Assembly: GCA_021234155.1 (NCBI GenBank)
Contig: JAJEKV010000680.1
Coordinates: 54,955 to 118,954, forward strand
Direction of reading: 5' to 3'
Source: Isoetes taiwanensis
Taxonomy: Eukaryota > Streptophyta > Lycopodiopsida > Isoetales > Isoetaceae
DNA length: 64,000 nucleotides
Shown: in pieces, positions 34,166 to 45,552 of the stretch
Layout: the number at the start of each line of letters is the position of its first letter
How positions within the stretch are numbered: the stretch's first letter is position 1
The notes under the pieces: model-generated
Databases searched by the model: none
What the model was told of the DNA's origin: nothing
What the model saw: only the letters and a program-made list of their open reading frames with translations
Program-made: the position numbers and the translations under genes

Positions 34166-34686
34166 ACCTGCAAGAGGAAAAATATTAGTCTTCAAAATCT
34201 CAAGAGGAAGCCAAATCGTTTTCAAATTTGCAATCCCATCCAAGGAAAAAAAACGAGTAGAACAAAATAAAAACATTACTAGTAATCTTAGTGTTGCAAT
34301 CTGATTGATGCCCCTATGAATAGGCTGCCGAATCACTAAGCCCTCTCCGTATCATACCATGTTCGGTTCCCCGCCACGGAGCACCCCTCTCCGTTAGTGT
34401 ACAAAGAATTAAAAAAAAAAGATACATTGTACCGTAGGTATACATACTAAGAACCCACAAAAGTAACCCCTTCATGTTTACGCACGTGGTTTGGGGAGTT
34501 CTTCTGAGTGACTCCCCCTTGCCAAAATGCACCACTAGATAAAAGGATGATCCAATCATGATATTGGTGACATTCAAATTATCGCAATATAATCCTTTGA
34601 TTACAAAGCTAACGTATCTACTTGAATGTATACTTTATTCCTAGTCCATGATTTAAGATTCAATAACCGGTGAATCATAGACCAGT

Positions 34687-34850
34687 TATTACAATATCAT
34701 GGTTGGGGAGTCGTTTTGAGCTTAGGACTATGTCATTCTTTAGTTGCTATACATATTTTCATGTTTTGTTAATTGGATCAACAAGAACCAAGAATTTTCT
34801 GCCCGATTAGCATTACGGCATATTGGCGATGCCACTTGACTCCACCAAAA
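34687..34850 (+). repeat. Dispersed repeat, copy 2
   Basis: Direct-orientation homologue of 32430-32570, with small indels. It leads into the CCTTGGAGGACATGG repeat that flanks the hAT element. Confidence 0.65.
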
Positions 34851-34875
34851 TACACCATTAAAATACCCCACATGG

Positions 34876-35090
34876 CACTCCTTGGAGGACATGGACGAGA
34901 ACTCTGTGGAGGGGATGGGAATGGAGAATAGGGTTGTTGTGGGCATGCAAACTGGGGCTGCTGCTAGCACAAGCCTATCAGAGTGATGGGTGTGAGGCCG
35001 CAAATTGGGATTGGCGTTATTGACATAGGTAGTGATGAAGAGCCATGTCTGTCCCCTCCGCACAGCCTTGCTGCATCTAGTCCTCATGTG
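34876..35090 (+). repeat. Duplicated non-coding block split by the hAT element (left side)
   Basis: Shares CCTTGGAGGACATGG, GAACT.TGTGGAGG, ATTGACATAGGTAGTGATGAAGAGCCATG and ATCTAGTCCTCATG with 61680-62375. The block continues on the right of the hAT element (44990-45300) with GGGGAGGTTGTTTG and GGAAAGAGGTGGAGGTTGAGG, which also occur at 62045-62120. Confidence 0.7.
35083..35090. repeat. hAT target-site duplication, left
   Basis: CTCATGTG immediately before CAGGGATAGG. The right counterpart GCCATGTG is at 44982-44989; six of eight bases agree, the usual length for hAT. Confidence 0.6.
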
Positions 35091-35194
35091 CAGGGATAGG
35101 TTCTATACGTACAAAATTAAAATTCCTGACGTATAAAGTCAAAAAATACGTATTTTTTAATAAAATATGTATTTAACGATAAAAACCTCGCCGT

Positions 35195-35460
35195 AGGAAA
35201 AAAAAATTTCGCAGACGCTGAAAAGCCAGGAAAGCAAGACGTGAAAAAAACAGACGCTGAATATCTAATTTTGCGTCGCGAAAAGTACTGAGACGACTTC
35301 GCTACAGACGCTGAAAATTTTCATTCAGACGTCGAAAGTTTTTCAGACGCTGGCGGCTAAACTTCGACGCACGCTTAAACCGGCTTTTGTTCACAGACGC
35401 GATTTTTCACGTTTGCCACAGACGCTGGTTTCAGCGTCTGGGAACCGGTTTTCGCAGTCA
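35195..35460. repeat. hAT left subterminal repeats (CAGACGCTGAAA)
   Basis: At least seven variants of CAGACGCTGAAA / CAGACG(T/C) / TTTCAGCGTCTG in both orientations, at about 35212, 35251, 35314, 35334, 35353, 35393 and 35419-35440. In hAT elements such motifs are binding sites for the transposase. Confidence 0.8.
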
Positions 35461-35579
35461 CAAATTTTTATATATTTCTTGCGGATGGATTTTTACCGCC
35501 AAAAGGTAATTCTTTACTCAACCTTGCAATTTGCCACCCAAAACCTTTTTTTTTTGTTTTCTTAGTTTTAGGTTTTTTG

Positions 35580-35715
35580 TTGTTTTTGATAGGTAGGTAA
35601 GGTTAAGGTCAGTTAGGCCCCCGCTGTGCCCCGTAAGGGGCGTAACGATGGTGGAGTGCCTTTGTTCGTGGTTTGAGCCAGCCTATTTTTAGAAAAAAAA
35701 AAAAAAAAATAATAA
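35580..35715 (+). repeat. Possible retroposon scrap ending in poly(A)
   Basis: GTTAGGCCCCCGCTGTGCCCCGTAAGGGGCGTAACGATGG... is followed by TATTTTTAG and an 18-base A tract at 35693. GC-rich body with an A-rich end resembles a SINE or truncated LINE 3' end. No target duplication was identified. Confidence 0.35.
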
Positions 35716-36709
35716 CAATTTAAGCAAATAATAATTCAAGAGTAAAGTAAAAAAAAGAAAACCAAAGAAGAAAAAAGAAATTGGTTGCCTTCCCTTAAAC
35801 GACAATCGAGAGGGCTTTTTAGGGTCGCGATGTTGCTAAGAGCATAGGCATGCCCTTGCACCGGTATTGCCGCGATTTATTTGCGCCCATGCCGAGGGTG
35901 GGTGGCAATCGCTGAAGCTTAAGGCAACTAGGGTCATCCTTTATTAGGAGTATAACCCTCGCCGACGCCGTTGTTGGCCTTGGTCCTGTGATTGTGTCGA
36001 AGGTGTGCATTGTACTTTTATTAAGGGTTAGAAGAATGTTTTATTAATTCACACCCTAGTTCCTGATGGTGTTGTTGATGAAAGTCCGACACTAATATAG
36101 GGCGGCTGGGTATGTTTTGATAAGCATTCGATTGGTCTCGATCTTTTGAAAAAAGCGTGACACAGGGACAAGTGCAATGCATTTAAAACTTGCTAGCCTT
36201 GCATTTTTGGCGTGCTGGGCTATAGATCATAAATCGTGTTTTGGTCCTTTTATTTGTTACCCTATAATTGGCCTTGCACATACATACTCATGTTAGGGTC
36301 TTAGTGTAGTAGGAATAGGAAGCGTAAAATTAAGCGTTTTGTTTTGGTTAGAGTGAGTTGATTTACCCTCATGTGCTAAGCACTAAATTCAAAGTTTTAT
36401 CTTTGCTTGACTTGTAGGTGTTCTTTGTTGTCGGTTGTGTATTATCGCGAAGTCGCATTTTGCTAGTACGCTAGACAATCCTTTAAAACAACAAGCATTA
36501 TGACTTCGTAAGAGAGAGGCGGAAGTTAACTTGCAACCAAATGTGGCATTAGTGTCTCGAGATAGAGCCGCAAAGCATCTCAAACCACGGGACTCTGAGT
36601 ACGCAACACGAGTCATCTTCTAAAGATCGCCCGTAGAAAAAGAAGTAGACCACAACAAGCATGGTCTACTTTGAGACCGCAGATTTTATGAACTGGTTGT
36701 GTAATCGGT

Positions 36710-37082
36710 ATGCAATGCCTCACTCAAGATTTGGAATTGATTACTAGCGGCGAGGAAGGATGGCTAGACTACCATGCGGGGCTGGTAAAAGATGCCGAGA
36801 GGGCTTTTAAGCTTCGAATGATGGAGCTAGAGCACGCAAAGAGTGAGCAAGAGAGGTATACATGGATAGTGGGTAATATCAGCAGCTTTTACCGGCAATA
36901 TGATCCACGAAGTTGCAAATTTGAGTAGTCATCGCTTGAGGCTAGAGCTGAAAGAAAAAGCCGGCCACATGGAATGCGGCATGGACCAGCAGAAAATTGA
37001 AGAAAAGAAGCCCATCAACCCCCATCTTGTTAAGAAAGTGTTGGCACAAACCATAAAAAAAACGTCTGGTGAGACGAGATAG
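36710..37082 (+). pseudogene. Coding-like fragment inside the hAT element (helical, charged)
   Basis: Frames at 36710-36925 (EEGWLDYHAGLVKDAERAFK, RMMELEHAKSEQERYTWIVG) and, after a shift, 36900-37082. The composition suggests long helices. No family is recognised. It lies upstream of the kinase-like segment in the same direction, so it may be part of the same passenger gene. Confidence 0.35.
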
Positions 37083-37599
37083 GAGTGGGAAGCTCGTAGA
37101 AGAGCGGATGCTAAGACTACTTGGTTTGCCATGGTAGACTCATCACAAATAATAAAATGTATTCTTAATTGGTTCTACCACCGGTTCATATGGCATGATG
37201 TACAAGTGCAATATTTTAGGGTCTAGTTTTATTAAGGATGAACCTTATTGTGTAAAACTTCAACATAATAATTTTTCGGTCTAGTCTGAGAACCCAATAA
37301 GTTAGTGGAAGCTATCTTTGAAGAACATGAGGGAGGGAATGCAAGTTAGGCATGGGTGTATCATCTGTTGCATTGGTAGCACAACCGCCTAGAAAGACAA
37401 GGCTTAATTTTCCCATTTTGGAATGGAGGTTCGTTGGCAACCTTCTTCACAAGTCATGGGTCCAATGCCTTTCTTGAGAGCTTGCATTTAAGAAGTTGGG
37501 AGCTGTCCCCGAGTTTGAGGGCGGACTTGAGAAATTTTGCTTGAGGCCTTGAAAAAAAAGAATTATTTGTTGCATCTAGGGTTGGGGACTTAGCAATGT

Positions 37600-38200
37600 C
37601 ATTACATAGCGAAGGCTCTTAAAGCTCCATCAAGAAAGATATTTGCATATGGACTTGCATCCGGGCAATATATTGCTCCATTTTGATTATGGAAAGGAGA
37701 AGGGATGTATTAATCCTCGGTACGTATACATTGGCATTTGTGATTGGGGTGAATCGGTTGATCCACGAGGCGGTGGAGGTAAAACGATGGCATTACAAGG
37801 GTATGGATGGCGAAGGTAAGAAAAGAATTGAGATGGAAAGGGCCGGGCATCCATATATGCATGATCTTTTTTTGGTAGTGGCTCGAAGACAGTGCCTGCA
37901 AGGGTTGACTTTGATTTACACGGGGCAGCGTACATTGTCTACTACTTAGCTGACTTTGCTAGTAAGCACTCCTACATGGAGTCAATAGGAAACTTGGAGC
38001 AGCAAGGCAAGCATCGGAGAATGTGCGACTATTTGAAACATTGCGTTGAGTCGCCAATGAGGGACAAAACACGAAAATTTGATATGGCCCGACTACTTGA
38101 CACAATGCGGGCGGTTTTTCATTGCTCTCAATTCCGTGCACGAGGCCACAATTGGAATCGATTGGATTCTTCAACTTGGCGTGGTGGCGGCGATGCATTA
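37600..38200 (+). pseudogene. Protein-kinase-like passenger gene fragment
   Basis: One frame at about 37620-37790 contains HMDLHPGNILLHFD (37646-37687), the catalytic-loop pattern HxDLxPxNIL of kinase-like folds, followed after 20 residues by IGICDWGES (37730-37756), in the place of the DFG metal-binding motif. The adjacent frame then gives a helical C-lobe-like part (VDFDLHGAAYIVYYLADFAS, MARLLDTMRAVFHC). The catalytic Asp and Asn and the metal Asp are all present. The 'HPGN' variant resembles ABC1/APH-type and some plant kinases. The N-lobe (Gly loop, VAxK) is not clear upstream. Stops and frameshifts make this a relic. It is not a hAT protein and was probably captured. Confidence 0.65.
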
Positions 38201-38583
38201 GACCAAAAGTTGGTCCTAGTCCGCCTAAGCGTGCATATTCACTTTACATTCAAACATCCTTGTATTACATAATATTCCAACTAAATTCATTAAACACTTA
38301 TCTGATGCTATTTGAAAGATTATTGTCCATGTGTGTTGTGTAGCTTAGTTTTCCTTTTCGTGTGTTTTTTGTGTTATTTATTCTATGCTTTTTTATATGT
38401 CGCAGCTAACGAACATTATAAAGACAAGAAGTCAAAGCACACCTATACAAGTCAGTCAGTGCACCTATAGAAGTCAGCACTCCAAATTATGTCCCACGAA
38501 CAGGACGAAGAATCGAATCCAATTCCACGGAATGTGGGTGCGTCGAAAGGCGGGATCAACATGGATTTTCGGTTCCCTCTAAT

Positions 38584-39330
38584 TTGAGGACCCCCTCTCC
38601 TTGGCAGCAAGGCATGGAGAACGAGCTTGAGATGTCAGCTGCTAGGCAAGTGGAGAGAGCAGCAGCACATGCAAGGGCGAATGAGTTTCGCACGGCTGAG
38701 TTAAGAAGGTTGCGTGCGATGGATGAAGTTTCAAAGAGGGATAATTGCACCATCACAGAGGTGCATAATGTAGTCGGCGGGGCAGGACGGCTATTGTCCA
38801 AGTGGAGCAGACTACGACGATGTAATCACAAATTTGGACAAGAATGAGTTTGAAAGTGAGTGGCCTAGTAGGCGGGGTAAGTATAAGGCTCACGAGTGCA
38901 AGAATGCTGTGGTTCGAGCAAAAGCAGTCGAGCGTCATGTCCAAGTGAAGGGACATTTACCCCACAACGGTGAGTTTAGTAAGAGTTTTATGCGCAGTGA
39001 AAGTATACTACGAGCTTGTGAAGGAAGTGCCCGTGAAATTATGGGAGTAGGAAATGGAGGCAAGGAAGCGGTAGTGGCAAAGACGAAGAGGGTCAAGCTA
39101 TCGGAAGATAGCGAGAGTGGGCCACATGGTGAGCCCATCACCATTACATACCTTGTTGCCGACGCTATCCAACTTTTTGGAGGTGACTGGGTAGCGTGGC
39201 GGGAGCGGAATGACCTTTGTGGATATTCGGCCCAACTAGAGAATGAGAGAAGTCGGAACCTAACACTTTCGAAGAGAATATTCGGGCTTGGAAGGACCGT
39301 GCCGATGGTATGACAAGATGGCCGCTGAAT
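38584..39330 (+). pseudogene. Unrecognised passenger ORFs in the hAT element
   Basis: 38584-38847 is helix-rich (AARQVERAAAHARANEFRTA, AELRRLRAMDEVSKRD). 38834-39313, in another frame, continues with basic residues and AKTKRVKLSED, which resembles a monopartite nuclear localisation signal, then LVADAIQLFGGDWVAWRERN. No family is recognised. The continuous run of coding-like sequence on one strand suggests a single captured gene with frame breaks or short introns. Confidence 0.4.
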
Positions 39331-39480
39331 TAGAGGGCGCTTAACGGCAACTAGCGGCATTAAACAGGAGGCAACGGTCCTTAGAGAAAACAACGAGCAC
39401 TTGCTAATTTTGACCCGATCGTTGGACTCGACCCTTTTAGGGTGACTTGAGCAGTCGATATCCTATCTCCCTCACAGTAT

Positions 39481-39834
39481 TTGTATGAGAGTCGGTGGGA
39501 AGAGCTAAAGGTTGTTGATTACGCACATTGCCAATTGTGTGGTGACAACCCGACACGTGGGCTGGTACACTCTAGGGTGTGGGCATCGTATGCACATCGC
39601 GATGTGTTCTTGATTGGATGTTGCAAAGCCGCTTCATCCAACAATGCAAAGACGGATGGATTTTTCCCTGAGTTACAATATGCCATATTTAATATGCAAG
39701 GTCGCATGCCCGGCATTGCCACATTTGACCTTCGCAGGAGGGATGGGCAGATGCACACTTTTCAAACCTTTCGCGAGATGGAATTGTGGGGGGTGGAGGA
39801 GCCACGTGAAGGAGAGACAAGTGCAGGACATTAA
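39481..39834 (+). pseudogene. Unrecognised 117-codon passenger ORF
   Basis: Globular-looking sequence with YAHCQLCGDNPTRGLVHSR and MPGIATFDLRRRDGQ. It has one C-x2-C pair (CQLC) and further Cys, but no defined zinc finger. Same strand and spacing as the preceding passenger ORFs. Ends at a stop at 39834. Confidence 0.4.
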
Positions 39835-40444
39835 CCAGTTCTTACCACCACCTCCAGGGCCGCATAGGTGATTATATTGATCCAAATGACCAATGAAAAT
39901 GAGATATTACATTTTAGACAAAGAAAATTTTGACTCAGTATCATTTTGTGAATGGCGGTATAATGACGTTATTTCAAACAAGGTATAATGATGTTATCAA
40001 AGGATCGAGTAGTGCTCATAGTAAAAGCATCGAGACTTCCAAATCGCTCTTCGTTTTTACGTTTGATGAGTAAAGGCATCGAGACTTCCCAATCTCTTTT
40101 ATCCCGGCTTAGTCTCTTTTGTTTGTCCTCTTTACTCACCTCGGCTCACCCTCGGCCGAAGTCTCCTTCGCTTTTTTTTTGTTTATTGTATCTAATTTGC
40201 CCCTAGGGATGACATCGCTCACTCGGGTTAATTAGATATCGTTAAGGTGAAACTTCAAAAGGGAGTAAGCCAAGATGGTTGGATGGTTGGATGGTGAGTG
40301 AGTCAAAACATCTGCACATGCAACCCTCTTGAATGGTTGTCAGGATATAAGGCCTAGTGGTTGCTTGCGATTCTGTGGGTTCATTAGATGTTAGTGATTG
40401 AAGCAAGCTTTGACTCCTGAATTCAAGCATCGAGACTTCCCCGT

Positions 40445-40528
40445 TTTTCTTTCCCCCCGGCTCTTTGGGCAATGTAGCTTAGTTTACATGCTAAGTTCCA
40501 TTGTCCAAAGAGCCGGGGAAAAAAAAGA
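40445..40528. ncRNA. Near-perfect 28-bp stem hairpin (microRNA-like)
   Basis: Left arm 40455-40482 (CCCCGGCTCTTTGGGCAATG...) pairs with right arm 40491-40518 around an 8-base loop TTTACATG. By eye there are 25 Watson-Crick pairs, 2 G-U pairs and 1 mismatch, and the flanks TTCTTT/AAAAGA extend the pairing. The element GCATCGAGACTTCC recurs nearby (40028, 40078 and 40427). Could be a small-RNA precursor, a tiny foldback element or a transcription terminator-like structure; expression is unknown. Confidence 0.45.
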
Positions 40529-40734
40529 TTGGGACGCCTCGATGCCCTCGACCAGTGTCTCGAGGCGTCGAGGTGAGGCGACTCTAATTTCAAGCCAAAG
40601 TGGTGCCTGGGCGTTGTCCATCTATATAGTGGCTGTTAGGCACCAAATCATGGAACATCCTAACTCCTTCTATTGATGGAGAACCTTGAGCATCACTATG
40701 ACTTGAAATTGGAGGACGCGTCACGTTAACTTTG

Positions 40735-41225
40735 GTACGCCAAATCGGCATTTGGATGCCATCTGGACCTATAATTTGTACCTCCATTCCTTTGGGTGGC
40801 ACATGCCATGCAAACCCATTTGGGTATTCAGCGCATGTGCCACCCAGAGGAATAATTAGCATGATTATAGGTCGAGATAGCATTCAAAACCCAATTTGGA
40901 TATCGAAGTGCCAAATCTAACATTTGGATGCCATCGACGGACCTATAATTTGTACCTCCATTCCTTTGGGTGGCACATGCCATGCAAACCCATTTGGGTA
41001 TTCAATGGATGTGCCACCCTGCAGGAATAGAGAGTACGATTATAGGTCCGAATAGCATTCAAAGCCCAATTTAACATAATTGGTAAACGGACCTATAATT
41101 TGTACCTCCATTCCTTTGGGTGGCACATGCCATGCAAACCCATTTGGGTATTCGTGAGCATGTGCCACCCGCAGGAATAGAGTACGCATTATAGGTCCGT
41201 GATAGCATTCAAAGCCCAATTTGGC
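40735..41225. repeat. Three tandem long foldbacks (~150-174-bp period)
   Basis: The unit ACCTATAATTTGTACCTCCATTCCTTTGGGTGGCACATGCCATGC... starts at 40767, 40941 and 41091. In each unit ATTCCTTTGGGTGGCACATGC is followed about 25 bases later by its complement GCATGTGCCACCC..AGGAAT, then ATTATAGGTC pairs back to GACCTATAAT. Each unit therefore folds into a roughly 100-130-base imperfect hairpin, and the outer arms (TTTGGATGCC / ..ATAGCATTCAAA) extend it. Confidence 0.8.
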
Positions 41226-42099
41226 ATACCGGGTTATTCCCGACTTGGGTACCAAAGTACCTTGTGAACCTTCTGGATGGATCGGATTCGTCCAGGGCTG
41301 GTCCGAGGCTGCTTTGGCCCCTTCGCATGTAGATTACTTCTCATCAGCAAGATTCTCGGTGCATGCTAAGAGGCAAGCAACAACGGAGGTCGAGGCGGGT
41401 CTGATCCAACGAAGGTTTTCGTGGCAATGTTACACATGAAAGAAACATAGAAAGAAACATAGAAAGAACTATCATACATTAACTGAAACATTTGTGACAA
41501 AAATTATAACCAAAACTTTTTTATTAATAGTGCCATGGCGGTTACAATAGTATGAAAATCCTCAAGACCAATTACAACAGATCAAGATACTCATCACATC
41601 ATTTTTTAGGCGCCTTCTTCATCGGATTTCATCATTCGCAGTTCCATCCTCTTCTCTTTGGGACCTAGGTTCAACCTCCGATGACCCTTTCCTTTAGTGA
41701 AACGCCCTCGAGATGTGTTTTTTCTACTTGGTTCTGTTTTGTCAAGGTAAAGCGCAAAGGTGAGTCATTTGATCACGAGGCCGGCCAAGTCATCAACCGC
41801 ATTGTTCGAACCACGGCCTTTTCAGATCGTAACTTTCGGTATCCTCGGGCCGCTTCGGCTGATCCGTCGAGAATATGGCTTTGTCTATATCATCTTCGCC
41901 ATCAACGGTGGGTAACGCTTGAATGTCTTCATCAACATGGCTTGCAGCATTTATTGCAAGCATCTCGTCCTCACCGTCTTCAAGTCGTCCTCTTCCACTT
42001 GAATCGCATCCATGAAAGGAAATCAGAGCTTATCGATTGCGGATGTACCCAGCTATTACGATTCAATAGCCCGGTTTGAGAAGTTGTATACAAGTTTGT

Positions 42100-44000
42100 C
42101 GCCTTCTTATGTAGCAAGCGATTGCGGGTGACACTGTATGTACTTATAGGCACTCCAATTCCTCTCACTTGCACTATTGGAAGATACCAAAGAGAGGATA
42201 GTCATTGCAATTGCCTCGCAAGGTATGAAGAACTTGCCCATGGGCTTGCCACCATGCATATGATTCCATATTTGGTTCCTTCTTATGACTCTCCAAAAGG
42301 CCGTCGGAAGCTCTTCATCCGCCCACCTTCCACTCGTGTTCGTATTCGTTAACTCGGCAATGAAAAGCTTGTAGTCCGAAATGTTGGGATAGAACATTTT
42401 TGCAACCTTCTTCAACGAGCCCATCACTTCTTTATCGTATGCTGGTCCATATCGTGGTTGTGTGGGTCTAAGGCATGGGCGCCATGAAGATCATTGTATG
42501 ACTTCTTCCATCGCTCATTGAAGTCTCGAGTAGTCTTCAAGCAGCTTAGCATTGTCAAATGGCGCATTGGGACCATCACGCTCTAGGAAGGATTGAATGG
42601 AGTGCCAACACCTCCGGACCTTTCCAAAGGCTTGCCTTCAAGAAGAATCAAGGGTTTTGATGGCATGACAAACAGGTTGCATGCACCTCACAACATTTTT
42701 ACACCTTTCCAAAATGTCTCCGCCCAAGTATTTCTCCGAAAGGGCAGAAATTTTGTTTGTCGGTGTTTGGCGGCATTTTTCCCTTTACGCCTTCTTTCCC
42801 AATCAAAAACTCGTATGATTAAAGGTTGAGATAATCCAATCACGACACTTCAGCACTCTTTCAAGACAGATATAATTGGAACCAAACCGAAGTTTGCCCG
42901 TGGATTCATGAGTGCCGTGCTCTTTCGGACGCTTAATGACTTGTAAATGGCATAAATTGCCGGCTTCTTTGTGATGAATTTTACAAGCCGACGCCGCTTT
43001 GAATGGGATCTTTGAACCCACGTGTCTTTGGAGAACCGGTCCTTCAAAGAATAGGTTCAGGCAATGGCATTGGCAACTAGTAGCATGCAACCCCGAAATT
43101 GGACTCCGTAATTGACCCGCTAGCTTGCAATTAGACGACGTTATCCATTACAACTTGAAAATATTCTCTTCGGTCCAAAACTCTATCACACGGCCTTTGT
43201 TTTCTGAAAAATCCAATCTCCGGTCCACTTGGTCGGGTTTTGGTTTCTACGGTTTTCAAAAAATACTTCACCCCCTCGGATACACGATCATGAAATTAAT
43301 AAGATGGTCCTTGTTTACATTGCTCCAACCATGGTCACACTAATGAAGCCTGGCCGCTTCCAGTCCACACGACACAACTTCATCTCCACCCTCTCAACCA
43401 TTTTCCATGTATTTCATCAACCATTTTATTGTTGGCATGTTTGTATGAAGGCAGTCTAAAGCCGGTCCCGCTTTGGCAACTTCTTGGAAGGCTTCTTTCA
43501 TTGCTTTATGCTCCGAATATGTGGAGACAACCCAAAGATATAAAATGCCTCTACAACCTTCGGTTGTGTCTTCTTCAATTGCTCGATGTTAAGCAATGAT
43601 CAACCCCTCCGTTGTTTGCCCTGTCTTTCCACTATTTCAATTGTCTCTATCATTCTCTGTTCTCCGTGCTTATACCTATTGACCTAGTCCAGCCCTCGAT
43701 CGGTATGATGTCCCAAGGGGTGGTATAGTTATCTTCGTCTGCCGGCCTCGCCCCCTGCTCTTGAGTATTCAGAACTCGTCTTTTTCTCATATTATTCTTC
43801 GCTTTTATGTATCCCATCCGGTCGAGACAATCTCGATGGCATCCTTTCAAAAGTCGCCAGATGCGCACAAGTTGCGACACCGGCGCCTCGTTCACGTAAG
43901 ATGTGAGCTCGAATTCTTGTTGCGTAAACCATTTACCGATGTGTATCCACAAAACACACATTCCCACTCATTTGGCGCCAAACTCTTTCACAAACTCCCC
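42100..44000 (-). pseudogene. hAT transposase relic (BED finger, DUF659-like core, dimerisation tail)
   Basis: Read on the minus strand: near 43990-43850 a BED-like zinc-finger remnant (WECVFCGY ... SHLT ... RRRCRNLC). Around 43400-43260 comes RPGFISVTMVGAM, matching the 'GFSxTxDGWxD' block of DUF659-type transposases. Near 43090-42900 there is CMLLVANAIA and KFITKKPAIYAIYKS with LMNPRANFG, corresponding to the 'C.AH.L' and 'TRFAT' region. At 42250-42150 lies the C-terminal dimerisation motif AIAMTILSLVSSNSASERNW, the standard hAT tail. Frames shift repeatedly and stops intervene. The usual protein is about 600-700 residues; this relic spans a comparable length. Confidence 0.78.
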
Positions 44001-44584
44001 ATTCCGGGCCTCTTTTCCGACCCATAACTCCGGTACCACGACCATGTGCACGAAGTTGCGGCCCCTCGCGGGCCCCTGCCGCACACGCATCCCTCGCACC
44101 TCTAGAGGTAGATGCATGGCCGCCCGCACCTCCAGAGGTAGATGCACGACCAAGTAGCCACCATTGCTCGGACCGGCCGACAATGTCTCTTAATCTGACT
44201 CCTTGATTACACGAACTAAAGGAAGACGATATATGCAAAGGAGCAAGCTCACAATGCATATGTTACGCCGACGCTCCGTATGGTAGAATCAAGGGGGTTG
44301 GACGGGACCCTATAGGATATTCTATGGAAGCGATGCCAACCTTACTGGAAACCACCGGGACGGAGTAAACTCACGTTCAAAGATCCAACGCCGCTCGCGG
44401 ACTCAAAAAACGACACCTCAAAGGCAGTTTTCCCAAGGAGTATTTTGACTCAACCCCGGCCAACGCTCGAGGTGAATTCTAGGGCTAATCACGTTTTTCT
44501 TATATATACTATTAATTGCCACAAAAAAGCCAAACAAAGGTATTAAATATTTTTTGCTTAGTAATCCCGGGCAAAACAGTTTAG

Positions 44585-44850
44585 AAAATTTTCGCCACGA
44601 ACAACCGGCGTGCAACTAAACCACAGGCGTCGGAAAATATTTTCGCTGCACGCGAAGATTAAGTTCGCGTGACGCTGGTTCAAATTATTTCGCCGACGAT
44701 GAAAAGATTAAACCGCTGCGACTTGAAAAACTTTCACAGACGCCGTGGAGCGCCGCTACAGACGCTGAAATTGTTTTCGCGACGTAAATCGGGAATGAGC
44801 CTGCAGACGCCGAAAATATTTTCAAGTCTGACGTTTGAAGGTTGCTTTCA
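44585..44850. repeat. hAT right subterminal repeats
   Basis: CAGGCGTCGGAAAA, CAGACGCCGTGG, CAGACGCTGAAATT, CAGACGCCGAAAAT and inverted forms recur, mirroring the left end at 35195-35460. They are followed by AT-rich sequence up to the terminus at 44981. Confidence 0.78.
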
Positions 44851-44989
44851 GCACGCAAAAATTTTTCGGGACGGAATTGTTTTTTGCCGTATTTTTTGCG
44901 TTTTATACGGCAAATTTGTGCCGTATCATTCAATTCATACGTATTCGTGATAAAACGCATGCCGTATTGAACCTATCCCTCGCCATGTG

Positions 44990-45552
44990 GTTTTCTTCAC
45001 GCGCGAGCGAAAAGTGCGATTTCTTAGAAGTGGTCTCAAGCATTGTGAATATAAACATGCTTGTTGAATCTGTGGCGCTTGCTCAGGATGCAGCTGGGGA
45101 GGTTGTTTGCAACATTGGAGAAGGTCGTATCCCATATAGAATGGAAAGAGGTGGAGGTTGAGGTCAGCATTACTGAGTGCCAGCACATCGCACATGAATT
45201 TGGACCAGTCTCTTCTTCTGTGAGAACTGAGGCGGATAAATAGTATGGAGAGGCACCATAATGCTGCAATCAACAATAATTAGATACTGGTATGCTTTTC
45301 TGATTTATTGTTTTGCTTGTTTCGTGCTTCCTATATGATTCAAGGATGTTGAATTGGTGGAAAAATGATAAAAAAAATTAAGAAACTTTTTGTGAAAATG
45401 TTATTTGGATCGGCAAGAAAAAAGTTTTGATGCGTTCATATAGAAAACCAGATATTCTGATTGAATGATATTGAGGCATTGGCTTGTTTATAGAAGAAAG
45501 CTTTGGAAAACCAAAAAAATGAGGGAAAAAGGAATCTGTGATTGTATCATAT
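44990..45552 (+). repeat. Duplicated non-coding block (right of hAT)
   Basis: Continues the block of 34876-35090. From 45270 on it matches 62625-62915: AACAATAATTAGATA, TTTTGATGCGTTCATATAGAAAAC and TTGAGGCATTGG(C/T)TTG(T/C)TTATAGAAGAAAGCTTT. No gene is supported. Short frames are shadows of the repeat. Confidence 0.7.

Larger units (their letters stand above)
35091..44981 (-). mobile_element. hAT-superfamily DNA transposon, 9.9 kb, with passenger sequences
   Basis: The left terminus CAGGGATAGGTTC is a classic hAT end (CAGGG type) and the right terminus GAACCTATCCCT is its complement. Imperfect 8-bp target duplications flank it: CTCATGTG (35083-35090) and GCCATGTG (44982-44989). Both ends carry several hundred bases of CAGACGCTGAAA subterminal repeats. 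A minus-strand transposase relic lies at 42.1-44.0 kb. The rest is occupied by plus-strand coding-like sequence unrelated to transposases, plus hairpin clusters. The element is non-functional as it stands, because the transposase frame is broken. Confidence 0.85.

Noticed and set aside
37959-38198. Minus-strand frames in the hAT interior (37687-37935, 37959-38198, 38935-39393)
   Set aside because: They lie opposite the kinase-like and following passenger frames, which have better protein character.
45061-45243. Short host gene between the hAT and the retroposed insert
   Set aside because: Part of a duplicated non-coding block; the copy near 62.05-62.2 kb does not preserve the frame.
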